Below, piece after piece: positions 16,809-25,294 of a DNA stretch of 64,000 bases (positions are counted from its first letter, which is position 1; each line of letters opens with the position of its first letter). A program made the position numbers and the translations under genes. The notes under the pieces are model-generated. The model saw only the letters and a list, made by a program, of their open reading frames with translations, made no database searches and was not told the DNA's origin. This DNA comes from Streptomyces sp. NRRL F-2664. GTDB lineage: Bacteria; Actinomycetota; Actinomycetes; Streptomycetales; Streptomycetaceae. The stretch is taken from NCBI RefSeq assembly GCF_000719345.1, contig NZ_JOFX01000025.1, positions 26,178 through 90,177 on the forward strand. Direction: 5' to 3'.

Positions 16809-17528
16809 TCAGGCGCCGGGGCCGGCCGCCGCCTGCTCCAGCTGCCGCTCCGCCGTGTCGAGCAGCATGTCCAGGGCGACGGGGTAGGCGCTGTGCGGCA
16901 TGCGCGCGGCCAGCAGGCCGGCGGTGGCCGCGATGTTCGGGTACGTGTCGGCCGGCAGGCGGGCATACGTGGACTCCCACCGCTGCTCGTCCGACGCACG
17001 GGCCTCGGCCGAGAGGGCCAGCGGGCCCGCGTCCAGCGCCGCGAAGGCCAGACTCTGGTCGATGTACGCATGGTAGATCCGCACGGCGTCCCCGTCGCCG
17101 AACCCGGCTCGGCGCAGGATGCCCAGGACGACCTCGTCGGCGGCGATCTCGCGCGGCCGGCCGGTCACCCGGCTCGCGGTCAGCAGGGCGGCCTGCGGGT
17201 GGGCGAGGTAGGCACCGTGGATGCGCAGGCCGAGGTCGCGCAGGTCGTCGCGCCACCGGCCGGTCGGTGCCCAGCCGTCGAGGGCCCGGCCGATGAGTTC
17301 CTCGCCGATGGCGAGGGTCAGGCCGTCCATGCCCTCGAAGTACCGGTAGAGCGTGCTCGGGTCCGCGCCGAGGGCGGCGCCCAGCCGCCGGGCGGACAGG
17401 CCCGCGCTGCCGTGCTCGCGGACCATGCGCAGCGCCGTCTCGACGATCAGCTTCTCGGAGAGCACCGTCCCCCGGCGCGTCGGTCGCCGCCGCCTGCGGG
17501 CCTCCTCGGGGACCACGGCCTTCGCCAC
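16809..17528 (-). CDS. TetR family transcriptional regulator
   Basis: A 239-residue repressor-type protein. The N-terminal HTH covers residues ~25-70 (IVETALRMVREHGSAGLSAR, then RLGAALGADPSTLYRYFEG). The C-terminal ligand domain follows a TetR_C layout (GLRIHGAYLAHPQAALLT and on). I chose the GTG at 17528 because GGAGG lies 8 bases before it; the GTG at 17537 is an alternative that adds three residues. It is divergent to the saccharopine-dehydrogenase-like gene across 112 bases holding an inverted repeat, so that gene is the likely target. Confidence 0.85.
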   Translation of the reverse strand: MAKAVVPEEARRRRRPTRRGTVLSEKLIVETALRMVREHGSAGLSARRLGAALGADPSTLYRYFEGMDGLTLAIGEELIGRALDGWAPTGRWRDDLRDLGLRIHGAYLAHPQAALLTASRVTGRPREIAADEVVLGILRRAGFGDGDAVRIYHAYIDQSLAFAALDAGPLALSAEARASDEQRWESTYARLPADTYPNIAATAGLLAARMPHSAYPVALDMLLDTAERQLEQAAAGPGA

Positions 17529-17577
17529 GCCGCCCACCTCCGTACCGTCCCACCCTTATGCCAACACCATTGACCTT

Positions 17578-17595
17578 AACCCGGGGCGCCGGGTT
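17578..17595. promoter_or_regulatory. Inverted repeat in the TetR/dehydrogenase divergent region
   Basis: AACCCGG (17578-17584), GGCG, CCGGGTT (17589-17595): a perfect 7-bp dyad 45 bases before the dehydrogenase start. A TTGACC at 17570-17575 just upstream could be its -35. It is a candidate site for the adjacent TetR protein. Confidence 0.4.
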
Positions 17596-17640
17596 CCATC
17601 AGCCCCCGAGGCGGACGCCTCACCGAGAAAGGACCGGGAC

Positions 17641-18888
17641 ATGCGTGTTCTGCTTGTGGGTGCAGGCGGTGTCGGCAGCGCGATCACCAAGATCGCCGCC
17701 CGCCGTGACTTCTTCGACCAGTTCGTCGTCGCCGACTACGACCTCTCCCGCGCCCGGGCCGCCGTAGCGGCCCTGGGCGGCGACGAGCGGCGCTTCACCG
17801 CCTGCCGGGTCGATGCCTCCGACAGGGCGGCGGTGACCGCACTGCTCACCGAGCACGGCTGCGACGTCCTGATGAACGCCACCGATCCGCGCTTCGTGAT
17901 GCCCCTGTTCGACGCCGCGCTCGCGGCGGGCAGCCACTACGTCGACATGGCCATGTCGCTCTCCCGTCCGCACCCCGAGCACCCGCACGCCGAGTGCGGG
18001 GTGAAGCTCGGCGACGAGCAGTTCGCACGGGCCGCGGAGTGGGAGGAGTCGGGCCGCCTCGCGCTCGTCGGCATGGGGGTCGAGCCCGGCCTGTCGGACG
18101 TCTTCGCACGCTACGCGGCCGACGAACTCTTCGACGACATCGAGGAGATCGGTATCCGCGACGGCGCCGACCTCACCGTGGAGGGCTACGACTTCGCCCC
18201 GTCCTTCAACATCTGGACCACGATCGAGGAGTGCCTGAACCCTCCCGTGGTGTACGAGCGCGGGCGCGGGTGGTTCACCACCGAACCGTTCAGCGAGCCG
18301 GAGGTCTTCGACTTCCCCGAGGGCATCGGGCCGGTCGAATGCGTCAACGTCGAGCACGAGGAGGTCCTCCTGGTCCCGCGCTGGGTCGGCGCCCGCCGGG
18401 TGACCTTCAAGTACGGCCTCGGCGACGACTTCATCGGAAAGCTGAAGGCCCTGCACGCGCTGGGCCTGGACTCCACCGTCCGCGTCCCCGTCCGCGGCGA
18501 GGACGGCCGTGAGGTACGGGTCTCGCCGCGGGACGTCGTCGCGGCCTGCCTGCCCGACCCGGCGACGCTCGGCGACCGGATGACGGGCAGAACCTGCGCC
18601 GGCACCTGGGTCAAGGGCACGAAGGACGGCCGGCCCCGCGAGGTGTACCTCTACCACGTGGTCGACAACCAGTGGTCGATGCGCGAGTACGGCTCCCAGG
18701 CCGTCGTCTGGCAGACCGCCGTCAACCCGGTGGTGGCCCTGGAACTGATCGCGACCGGCGGGTGGTCGGGGTCCGGGGTCCTCGGCCCGGAGGCCCTCGC
18801 GCCGCTGCCCTTCCTCGACCTGCTCACGGCGTACGGCTCGCCCTGGGCCCTCCGCGAGCAGGAGCCCGCATCCGCTCCGAGCCACTGA
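17641..18888 (+). CDS. Saccharopine dehydrogenase family oxidoreductase
   Basis: A 415-residue cytosolic NAD(P)-dependent enzyme. The Rossmann motif MRVLLVGAGGVGSAITKIA opens the protein, and the acidic end of strand 2 is VVADYDLSRA. NATDPRFVMPLFDAALAAG and YVDMAMSLSR follow as in LYS9-type and carboxynorspermidine-synthase-type members; LVGMGVEPGLSDVFARYAA is the domain junction. The substrate may be an amino acid or polyamine adduct but is not determined. AAAGGA precedes the ATG at good spacing. It is divergent from a TetR gene that probably regulates it. Confidence 0.85.
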   Translation: MRVLLVGAGGVGSAITKIAARRDFFDQFVVADYDLSRARAAVAALGGDERRFTACRVDASDRAAVTALLTEHGCDVLMNATDPRFVMPLFDAALAAGSHYVDMAMSLSRPHPEHPHAECGVKLGDEQFARAAEWEESGRLALVGMGVEPGLSDVFARYAADELFDDIEEIGIRDGADLTVEGYDFAPSFNIWTTIEECLNPPVVYERGRGWFTTEPFSEPEVFDFPEGIGPVECVNVEHEEVLLVPRWVGARRVTFKYGLGDDFIGKLKALHALGLDSTVRVPVRGEDGREVRVSPRDVVAACLPDPATLGDRMTGRTCAGTWVKGTKDGRPREVYLYHVVDNQWSMREYGSQAVVWQTAVNPVVALELIATGGWSGSGVLGPEALAPLPFLDLLTAYGSPWALREQEPASAPSH

Positions 18889-18979
18889 GCCCGCCCGGGC
18901 GACGACGGCCGCGCACCCGCTGCTGCGCGAGACGGGCCCCCGGCGATCAGCCGCTCCCGCCGGGGCCACGGCCGTCCGC

Positions 18980-19720
18980 TCACTCCAGCACGGTGGCGGC
19001 CACCGAAAGGTCCGCCACCAGTCCCGCGAAGGCCGCGTCGCGGTCGTCGGCCCGCAGCACCGCGGAGGGATGGACGGTCGCCAGCAGCTGCCCGGACACC
19101 GCCCCCGACGCCCCGCCGTCGAAGGCCGGCATCGGCAGCAGGACGCCGCGCTGCTCACCCACCCGGAAGGAGGACCCCAGCAGCGCCCTGCCCGCCGTCG
19201 CGCCGAGCACCACCAGCACCTCGGGCCCGACCAGGCGCAGCTCCTGCACGAGCCACGGTCGGCATGCGGCCGCCTCGCGCAGGCTGGGAGCCTTGTGGAT
19301 GCGTCGTTTGCCCCGCGGGGCGGGGGTGAACTTGAAGTGCTTGACGGCATTGGTGAAGTACGCGTCCTCCTCGTCCAGGCCGGCCTGCGCCAGTGCCCGG
19401 CGCAGCAGCCGTCCGGCCGGTCCGACGAAGGGCTCCCCCCGAACGTCCTCCTGGTCCCCCGGCTGCTCCCCCACCAGCATCAGGCGCGCCCCTGCGGGCC
19501 CGAGGCCGAAGACCGTCTGCGTCGCGTCCCGGAACAGCGGGCACCCGCGGCATCCGGCCGCGGCCCGGCGCAGACCGGGCAGCCCGCCGCGGGAGGGCAG
19601 GTACGGGGTCGCGTCGTAGCCCTGGCCGGCATCGGCATCGTGGCTCCGGCCGGCATCGCGGCCCCGGCCGGCGCCGGGATCGGCACCGGCGGCCCGAGCA
19701 GCCCCGGCACTCGCGTCCAT
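18980..19720 (-). CDS. UdgX-type uracil-DNA glycosylase
   Basis: A 246-residue DNA-repair enzyme of the uracil-DNA glycosylase superfamily with the marks of the UdgX class. An iron-sulfur region is suggested by C57 and C60 (CRGCPL) and C153. Motif A is GEQPGDQED (84-92). The class-defining loop KRRIH (138-142) follows KHFKFTPAPRG, and motif B is VHPSAVLR. In Mycobacterium smegmatis UdgX the His of KRRIH forms a covalent bond with the deoxyribose after uracil release; the equivalent here is H142. The first ~40 residues are an Asp/Gly-rich extension with GRSHDADAGQGYDA. It is divergent to the DUF72 gene. Confidence 0.88.
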   Translation of the reverse strand: MDASAGAARAAGADPGAGRGRDAGRSHDADAGQGYDATPYLPSRGGLPGLRRAAAGCRGCPLFRDATQTVFGLGPAGARLMLVGEQPGDQEDVRGEPFVGPAGRLLRRALAQAGLDEEDAYFTNAVKHFKFTPAPRGKRRIHKAPSLREAAACRPWLVQELRLVGPEVLVVLGATAGRALLGSSFRVGEQRGVLLPMPAFDGGASGAVSGQLLATVHPSAVLRADDRDAAFAGLVADLSVAATVLE

Positions 19721-19869
19721 CGGCAACCACCGCCTCCGAACCCCCGGTGCTGTCGTCCTGGTCCGCCCCGCAGTCGGGACCGCGGGACGGCAGTCACCTT
19801 CTGCCCGGCGTCCCCCGCCCCAAACCGGCGCCGAGGTGTGCCGGGGGCCACGGCGGGCAGGCGGAGGGC

Positions 19870-20631
19870 ATGACCGTGTACGTCGGGACGTCCGGGTGGC
19901 AGTACCGCGACTGGTCGGGCGTCCTCTACCCGCCGGACCGGCCGCAGCGCCTCTGGCTGGAGGAGTACACCGGTCACTTCCGCACGGTGGAGAGCAACAA
20001 CGCCTTCTACCGGCTGCCGTCACCGGAAACGTTCGCCCAGTGGCGCGCCCGCACGCCGCCCGGATTCGTCATGGCCGTCAAGGCGAGCCGCTTCCTGACG
20101 CACATCAAACGCCTGCGCGAGCCCGCCGAGCCGGTGAGCCGCCTGATGTCGCACGCCGCCTCCCTGGGCGACCGCCTCGGGCCGGTCCTGCTCCAGCTGC
20201 CACCCACCCTGCGGGCCGACCCGGCCGCCCTCGACGCCTGCCTGGCCTGCTTCCCGGCGGGTACGCGCATCGCGGTCGAGCCGCGGCACGAGTCCTGGTG
20301 GACGGACGACGTGCGCTCGGTCCTGACCGAGCGGGGTGCCGCCCTGTGCTGGGCCGACCGCGGATCGCGGCCGGTCACGCCGCTGTGGCGCACGGCGGAC
20401 TGGGGGTACGTACGGTTCCACGAGGGCCGCGCGCAGCCCTCTCCCCGCTACGGCCGGGCGGCCCTGCACACGTGGGCGGCGCGGATCGCGGACACCTGGC
20501 CCGCCGGCGCCGACGTCTTCGCGTACTTCAACAACGACCCGGGTGGAGCGGCCGTCGCCGACGCCCGCGCGTTCGTCCGGCTGGTGCCGCCCCCGGCGCG
20601 GGAGTCGTCCCCGGAGCGCGCGCCGGCGTGA
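19870..20631 (+). CDS. DUF72 family protein
   Basis: A 253-residue TIM-barrel protein of the DUF72 (YecE-like) family. Family marks are VYVGTSGWQYRDWSGVLYP at the N-terminus, FRTVESNNAFYRLPSPETF, FVMAVKASRFLTHIKRL, GPVLLQLPPTL, VEPRHESWW and the C-terminal VFAYFNNDPGGAAVADA. The biochemical role of the family is unknown. It lies back to back with the UdgX gene, 149 bases apart; shared control is possible but unproven. Confidence 0.88.
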   Translation: MTVYVGTSGWQYRDWSGVLYPPDRPQRLWLEEYTGHFRTVESNNAFYRLPSPETFAQWRARTPPGFVMAVKASRFLTHIKRLREPAEPVSRLMSHAASLGDRLGPVLLQLPPTLRADPAALDACLACFPAGTRIAVEPRHESWWTDDVRSVLTERGAALCWADRGSRPVTPLWRTADWGYVRFHEGRAQPSPRYGRAALHTWAARIADTWPAGADVFAYFNNDPGGAAVADARAFVRLVPPPARESSPERAPA

Positions 20632-20704
20632 GCGCCCTGCTGGTCGCCGGCGCACCGGCGGCCCGCCCCGTCACCGTCAACCAGCCCTCATGGCAGGGAT
20701 CTTG

Positions 20705-20714
20705 ACGGTACCGT
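20705..20714. promoter_or_regulatory. Palindrome upstream of the terpene operon
   Basis: ACGGTACCGT is a perfect 10-bp palindrome directly after a TTG, about 140 bases before the methyltransferase gene. It may be an operator or part of a promoter (TTGACG at 20702-20707). The evidence is positional only. Confidence 0.25.
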
Positions 20715-20852
20715 GCTGCTCCAGCGGGCTGACGCGGTGCCTCCGAAGTGCCACGATGGTCCGTGCTTCAACAGTGTGCCCCCGGGACGCCACGAGAGCG
20801 GCGCCGGCATGCCCCGGAGGGCGGCCCTACCCCACGAAAGGGCGGACACCCC

Positions 20853-21770
20853 ATGCGCGTTACCCCCTTCGAACGGTCTTTAGGCGGCGGCCGAGCCTCG
20901 GCCGCGGACGACCCGGTCCGGCTCTACTACAGCCGCAAGACACAGGAGATCCTGCAGAAGTACGGTCCGGGCCCACGCGTCCACTTCCACGTGGGCCTGT
21001 ATCCGGACGGCCCACCCGACACCACAGTCCCGCAGAGCACGCTGCAACGCGCCCTGTTCGACGCCCAGGAGCTCATAGTCGACCACGCGGCCCGCTCCTG
21101 GGGTGCGTACGAGGCGCCTCCCCGGAGGCTGCTCGACATCGGCTGCGGCCTGGGCGGCACCTCCCTCTACTGGGCGCAGGAGCACGGCGCGTCGGTCACC
21201 GGCCTCACCGTCGCACCGGAACACGTGCCGATCGTGCGGCACTTCGCCCGGCGCAGCGGGGTCGCGGAGCACGTGCGGCCCGTCCTGGCCGACGTGCACG
21301 ACCTGGACGAGACCCGCGCGTACGACGCCGCCTACGCCAACGAGAGCAGCGGCTACACCGACCGGACCAGACTGTTCGCGGTCGTCGCGAACGCGCTCGA
21401 ACCCGGCGGCTGGTTCGGGATCCAGGAACACTTCGTGGGCGCCTGCCGGTGGCGGGAGTTCATGGACGACTACTACAGAACCCGGCTGGGCCGGCGTGCC
21501 GAATACCTGGCCGCGGCCGAGGCGGCCGGGTTCGAACTGGTCCAGGACGAGGACGTGACGGACTCGGTCGCGGAGTTCTGGGTGCAGTCCATGGCGTGGA
21601 ACACCGCCGAACTCGACCGGATCCGGGCGGGCGACGGCGCCGCACCGGGCGCCTGGACCCCCGAGCGCCTCGAACAGTCCACGATCGCCCACAGCAAGTT
21701 CTTCCGGCTGTGGCGCGACCACGCGGTGGAGACGCGCCTGCTGCGCTTCCGGTTGGGAGGTGGTCGATGA
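20853..21770 (+). CDS. Prenyl-diphosphate C-methyltransferase-like enzyme
   Basis: A 305-residue class I SAM methyltransferase. The SAM site is [20 protein letters not shown] (93-112). Features shared with geranyl-diphosphate 2-C-methyltransferase (GPPMT) are an N-terminal [43 protein letters not shown] and [22 protein letters not shown] makes 2-methyl-GPP for 2-methylisoborneol. This protein is related but clearly not a close copy, so GPP, IPP or FPP could each be the substrate. The stop overlaps the start of the terpene synthase gene (ATGA), showing a coupled two-gene operon. GAAAGG lies upstream of the ATG. Confidence 0.8.
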   Translation: MRVTPFERSLGGGRASAADDPVRLYYSRKTQEILQKYGPGPRVHFHVGLYPDGPPDTTVPQSTLQRALFDAQELIVDHAARSWGAYEAPPRRLLDIGCGLGGTSLYWAQEHGASVTGLTVAPEHVPIVRHFARRSGVAEHVRPVLADVHDLDETRAYDAAYANESSGYTDRTRLFAVVANALEPGGWFGIQEHFVGACRWREFMDDYYRTRLGRRAEYLAAAEAAGFELVQDEDVTDSVAEFWVQSMAWNTAELDRIRAGDGAAPGAWTPERLEQSTIAHSKFFRLWRDHAVETRLLRFRLGGGR

Positions 21771-22864
21771 CCGCACCGCCACGGCCCTCCCGCCTCGGCG
21801 CGGGCCTGCCGCCCTTCTACTGCCCCCTGCCGCGCGACCTCGTCCATCCCGACGCCAAGGAGGTGGAGTCCCGGGCGGTCGAGTGGCTGGACGCCTTCGG
21901 CCTGTACCCGGACCCGGTCGAGCGGGCATGGGGGCTCGCCACCCACAGCGCCGACTTCTCCTGCCGGATCATTCCCGACGGGGACGTGGAGACGGTCCTG
22001 CTGTTCACGGAGTGGAACTACTGGGCCAACGCCGTCGACGACTGGCAGGACTCCGGTTCCGCCGAGGTGGGCACGGCGGCCGTCGTCGACCACGGGACGC
22101 GGCTGCTGCGGACCATCGAGGACCCCGGGGCGTCGCTGCTGCCCGAGGGGCCGATGACCCGCGCGCTGCTGGACCTGGTCGGCCGCACCCACGCCCTGCT
22201 CACCCCCTACGAGCTGCGCCGGTTCGTCGAGGGGACGCGGGACTGGCTGCTCGGGGCGGCCTGGCGGGCCGCGCGGGCGGAGGAGGGGTCCATGCCGGGG
22301 CTGAACGACTTCGTCGCCATGGGACCGCTGGCCAACGGCACCCGGTTCTCGCTGACCTGGTCGGACGTCGCCCGCCGCGACCGCATGCCGGCGGAGGTCC
22401 TGTGCTCCCCCGCGCTGACGGCCGCGACGGACGCGGCCGGTTTCGTCGTGAGCGCGGACAACGACCTGTTCTCCTACGACAAGGACGACCACCTGCAGCC
22501 GCCGGAGGTCAACCTGGTCAACGTCCTCGCCCACCAGGAGGGCTGCTCGCCGGCCGAGGCGGTTCCCCTCGCCGTGGCCCTGCGCGACCGCGTGATGGGC
22601 CTCTTCCTCGGGCTGCGGGCACAGCTGGAGCACGGCGCGGACCCGACCCTGCGACGCCATCTCGCGGCCCTGGGCCACTACGTGGCCGGCTGCATCGCGT
22701 GGCAGACCCGTGCACCGCGCTACGCCAGTCCGCGCAACCGCTACGAACTGCCCGTCGCCGACGCGGCGTTCACGGTCCGGTTCGCCGACGGACCCGGTGC
22801 CGCCGTGTCCGGACCGCCGGACCTGCCGGCCCTGGCGGCCTGGTGGCGGCAGCTGCACCGCTGA
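21767..22864 (+). CDS. Class I terpene synthase
   Basis: A 365-residue bacterial terpene cyclase. The Mg-binding aspartate motif is DDWQD (91-95) and the second metal motif (NSE type) is NDLFSYDKD (232-240). [14 protein letters not shown] near the N-terminus and the late NRYEL (R-Y pair) are also typical. It lacks the DDCYCED form found in 2-methylisoborneol synthases and is not a two-domain geosmin synthase. Coupling to a methyltransferase by a four-base overlap suggests its substrate is a methylated prenyl diphosphate, giving a non-canonical C11 or C16 product; this is inference. It converges with the conservon P450 gene. Confidence 0.88.
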   Translation: MTAPPRPSRLGAGLPPFYCPLPRDLVHPDAKEVESRAVEWLDAFGLYPDPVERAWGLATHSADFSCRIIPDGDVETVLLFTEWNYWANAVDDWQDSGSAEVGTAAVVDHGTRLLRTIEDPGASLLPEGPMTRALLDLVGRTHALLTPYELRRFVEGTRDWLLGAAWRAARAEEGSMPGLNDFVAMGPLANGTRFSLTWSDVARRDRMPAEVLCSPALTAATDAAGFVVSADNDLFSYDKDDHLQPPEVNLVNVLAHQEGCSPAEAVPLAVALRDRVMGLFLGLRAQLEHGADPTLRRHLAALGHYVAGCIAWQTRAPRYASPRNRYELPVADAAFTVRFADGPGAAVSGPPDLPALAAWWRQLHR

Positions 22865-22875
22865 GGGGCGTACCG

Positions 22876-22904
22876 GGGGCTCCGGTCGATGCGGCCGGGG
22901 CCCC
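22876..22904. terminator. Bidirectional hairpin between convergent genes
   Basis: GGGGCTCCGG (22876-22885) pairs with CCGGGGCCCC (22895-22904), ten pairs with one G-T wobble and a 9-base loop. It lies between the stops of the terpene synthase and the conservon P450 and can serve both strands. Confidence 0.55.
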
Positions 22905-22921
22905 TGGCACGGACGGCGGGC

Positions 22922-24337
22922 TCAGCGGCGGCCGAGCAGTCGGCGCCACCAGCCGACACCCCGGCGCCTGCGCCCACCGGTGGCGGCGGCCGCGGGCGGC
23001 GCCGTCGGCTGCGGCGGGATCAGCGGATGGACGGGGTGCCCGGCCGGCTGCTCCACCGGCAGCTGCGGGGCCGGAGCCGGCGCCGGCGCCGAGCGCGGAG
23101 CGAACCGTACCGGCAGCGTCAGCAGATGGCGTGACATCAGGGTGCCGCGCCACTGCAGCTCGCTCGCGTCGACGGCCAGTTGGAGGTCGGGCAGCCGGTC
23201 CAGGAGCACCTCGATGCCGGTGTCCGCGATCGCCCGCCCGATGTCCTGGCCCGGGCACTCGTGCGGGCCGCTGCTGAAGGCCAGGTGGGAGCGGTTGCCG
23301 TGGACCGACACGGAGGGGTCGGGACGGATCTGCGGATCGGCGTTGCCCGCGGCGAGGCCGAGCAGGATCATGTCCCCGGCCTTGATCTGCCGGCCGCCCA
23401 GCACGGTGTCCCCGGTGGCCCACCGCCCGATGATCGTGTTGATCGGCGGGTCGTCCCACAGGACCTGCTCCAGGGCGTCGGGCAGGGTCATGTGGCCTCC
23501 GGAGAGGCTCGCCCGGAAGCGCGGGTCGGTCAGCACGGTGCGCAGCGTGTTGGCGATCAGGTTCGCGGTGGTCTCGTAGGCCGCGATCAGCACCACGCGC
23601 AGGTGCATGAGCACTTCGGTGTCGGTGAGGTCCGCGGGGTGTTCGATCAGCCAGGAGGCGAGGTCGCGGGCCGGCTTGGCCTTGCGTTCCGTGACCAGGT
23701 TCTCCAGCGTGGTGGTCACGTAGCGGTCGCTCTGCAGGGCGGTCTCCGTCCCCTGGAGCATGTCGCGCGCCGCGTTGACCAGGAGCGGCCCGTGCTCGTC
23801 GGGGGCCCCGATGAGCTGGGTCATCACCAGCATGGGGAGCTGGTCGGAGAAGGCGGGCACCAGGTCGGCGTACCCCTCGGCGGCGATCTGGTCGACGAGC
23901 TGGTTGGCGAAGCGCGTCACATAGCGCCGGATGCCGCGCTTGTCGAAGCGTTCCAGGGACTCGACCACGGCGGCGCGCAGCCGTTCGTGGACGGGGCCGT
24001 CGGTGAAGTTGCACACCGGTACCCAGGAGACCATGGGGCCGAGCGGGGTGTCTGCCGGCACCCGGCCCTCCCTGAGGTCGCGCCAGCCCCGCGGGTCGCG
24101 GGCGAAGCGCGACGACGTGCGGGCGACGTCCAGGTTCTCCCGGTGGCCGAGGACCAGCCACGCCGGGAGGTCCCCGCTGACGAGCACCGGGGCGACGGGG
24201 CCGTGCTCGGCCCTCAGCTTCTCGTACAGGGCGAAGGGGTCCGCCTGGGCCTCCGCTCCGTGCAGGCGGTACAGGCCGCCCGCGGTCGCCGCGGCGTGGG
24301 CGGGGCACTCGGGCGGCGGGGTGGGGGTGGTGCTCAC
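22922..24337 (-). CDS. cvnE: Conservon cytochrome P450 (CvnE, CYP157-like)
   Basis: A 471-residue P450, last gene of the conservon. The haem-binding Cys is C361 in SSGPHECPGQDIG. The I-helix region reads VVLIAAYETTANLIANTL. The K-helix site, where P450s normally have EXXR, reads EQVLW (290-294), so the Arg is missing; this is the known oddity of the CYP157 family. A Pro-rich tail ends in a basic, Trp-containing segment (GWWRRLLGRR) that could touch the membrane or a partner. The GTG start overlaps the CvnD stop (GTGA). The substrate, if any, is unknown. Confidence 0.9.
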   Translation of the reverse strand: MSTTPTPPPECPAHAAATAGGLYRLHGAEAQADPFALYEKLRAEHGPVAPVLVSGDLPAWLVLGHRENLDVARTSSRFARDPRGWRDLREGRVPADTPLGPMVSWVPVCNFTDGPVHERLRAAVVESLERFDKRGIRRYVTRFANQLVDQIAAEGYADLVPAFSDQLPMLVMTQLIGAPDEHGPLLVNAARDMLQGTETALQSDRYVTTTLENLVTERKAKPARDLASWLIEHPADLTDTEVLMHLRVVLIAAYETTANLIANTLRTVLTDPRFRASLSGGHMTLPDALEQVLWDDPPINTIIGRWATGDTVLGGRQIKAGDMILLGLAAGNADPQIRPDPSVSVHGNRSHLAFSSGPHECPGQDIGRAIADTGIEVLLDRLPDLQLAVDASELQWRGTLMSRHLLTLPVRFAPRSAPAPAPAPQLPVEQPAGHPVHPLIPPQPTAPPAAAATGGRRRRGVGWWRRLLGRR

Positions 24338-24954
24338 ATTGCCTCCTGGGTGGCTGCCTGGGAGTGCAGGTAGCGCATGAGGGTCAGCAGGACGTCGCGG
24401 GAGGAGTCCCGCTTTCTGGCGTCGCAGACGAGGATCGGGACGGCGGGCGGCAGGTCGAGGGCCTCGCGCAGCTCCTCCAGCGGGTGGTCCGGAGCGCCGG
24501 GGAAGGAGTTGACGGCCACGACGAAGGGGACGCCGCGTTCCTCCAGCCTCCCGATGACGTCGAAGCTGATCTCCAGCCGGCGGGTGTCGAGGAGGACGAC
24601 GGCGCCCAGCGCACCTTCGAACAGCCCGCGCCACAGGAACCAGAAGCGCTCCTGCCCCGGTGTCCCGAAGAGGTAGAGCACGAGCTCGTCGTTGATGCTG
24701 ATGCGGCCGAAGTCCATGGCCACGGTGGTGGTGATCTTGCGGGCGACGCCCCAGGTGTCGTCGACGCCGACGCCCGCCTTGGTCATCGTCTCCTCGGTGG
24801 TCAGCGGCTTGATCTCGCTGACCGCACCGACCATCGTCGTCTTGCCCACGCCGAAACCGCCGACGACGACGACCTTGACGGCCGCCGCGGCCGTGTGCGG
24901 CAGGACGTCCGCCTCGCGCGGCCCGGCGGGCGGGTCAGAGCTTCTGAAGTCCAT
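24334..24954 (-). CDS. cvnD: Conservon small GTPase (CvnD)
   Basis: A 206-residue Ras-like/MglA-type GTPase. The P-loop is GGFGVGKTT (32-40). Switch regions lie around TTEETMTKAGVGVDDT, the DxxG equivalent is LFGTPGQERF, and the specificity motif reads VAVNSF, with N but no clear NKxD Asp. GVPFVVAVNSFPGAPDHPLE is typical of Cvn GTPases. In Streptomyces conservons this protein interacts with CvnA-C in a membrane-associated complex. It overlaps CvnC at its start and CvnE at its stop. Confidence 0.93.
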   Translation of the reverse strand: MDFRSSDPPAGPREADVLPHTAAAAVKVVVVGGFGVGKTTMVGAVSEIKPLTTEETMTKAGVGVDDTWGVARKITTTVAMDFGRISINDELVLYLFGTPGQERFWFLWRGLFEGALGAVVLLDTRRLEISFDVIGRLEERGVPFVVAVNSFPGAPDHPLEELREALDLPPAVPILVCDARKRDSSRDVLLTLMRYLHSQAATQEAM

Positions 24955-25294
24955 CGATCACTGCCTCGATCAGAGCAAGGTCGGGTAGCTGCGCGGCGGG
25001 AATGGGCGGGCGGACGTGCACGCGCTGGGTGGCCATCAGGTCTCCGACCAGCACGGTGACGACGCTCACGGGCAGGCCGGCGTAGGCGGAGATCTCGGCC
25101 ACCGACAGCGGTGACCGGCACATCCGCAGGATGGAGGCCTGCTCGGGCTGCATCTCCGGCTGGGGAGGCCCTTTGGCCACCACTAAGGTCACGAGGTCCA
25201 GCTGGACGGAGGTGGAAGGGCCACTGCGTCCGCCGGTGATGACGTAGAGCCGTTCGGGACTGCCGTCCTCCCAGCTTTCGGGCGGCTCTTTCAC
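24935..25294 (-). CDS. cvnC: Conservon DUF742 protein (CvnC)
   Basis: A 119-residue DUF742 protein, third conservon component. The family pattern is visible: ERLYVITGGRSGPSTSVQLD at the N-terminus, LRMCRSPLSVAEISAYAGLP, VVTVLVGDLMATQRVHV and a C-terminal LIEAVIDGLQKL. The fold is a winged-helix-like domain. The start is a GTG that overlaps the stop of CvnB (GTGA), and its end overlaps the start of CvnD by 20 bases. Confidence 0.92.
   Translation of the reverse strand: MKEPPESWEDGSPERLYVITGGRSGPSTSVQLDLVTLVVAKGPPQPEMQPEQASILRMCRSPLSVAEISAYAGLPVSVVTVLVGDLMATQRVHVRPPIPAAQLPDLALIEAVIDGLQKL

Noticed and set aside
20853..22864. Assigning the terpene pair as the 2-methylisoborneol operon
   Set aside because: The cyclase's aspartate motif, the gene order and the missing cyclic-nucleotide-binding gene do not fit known 2-MIB clusters.
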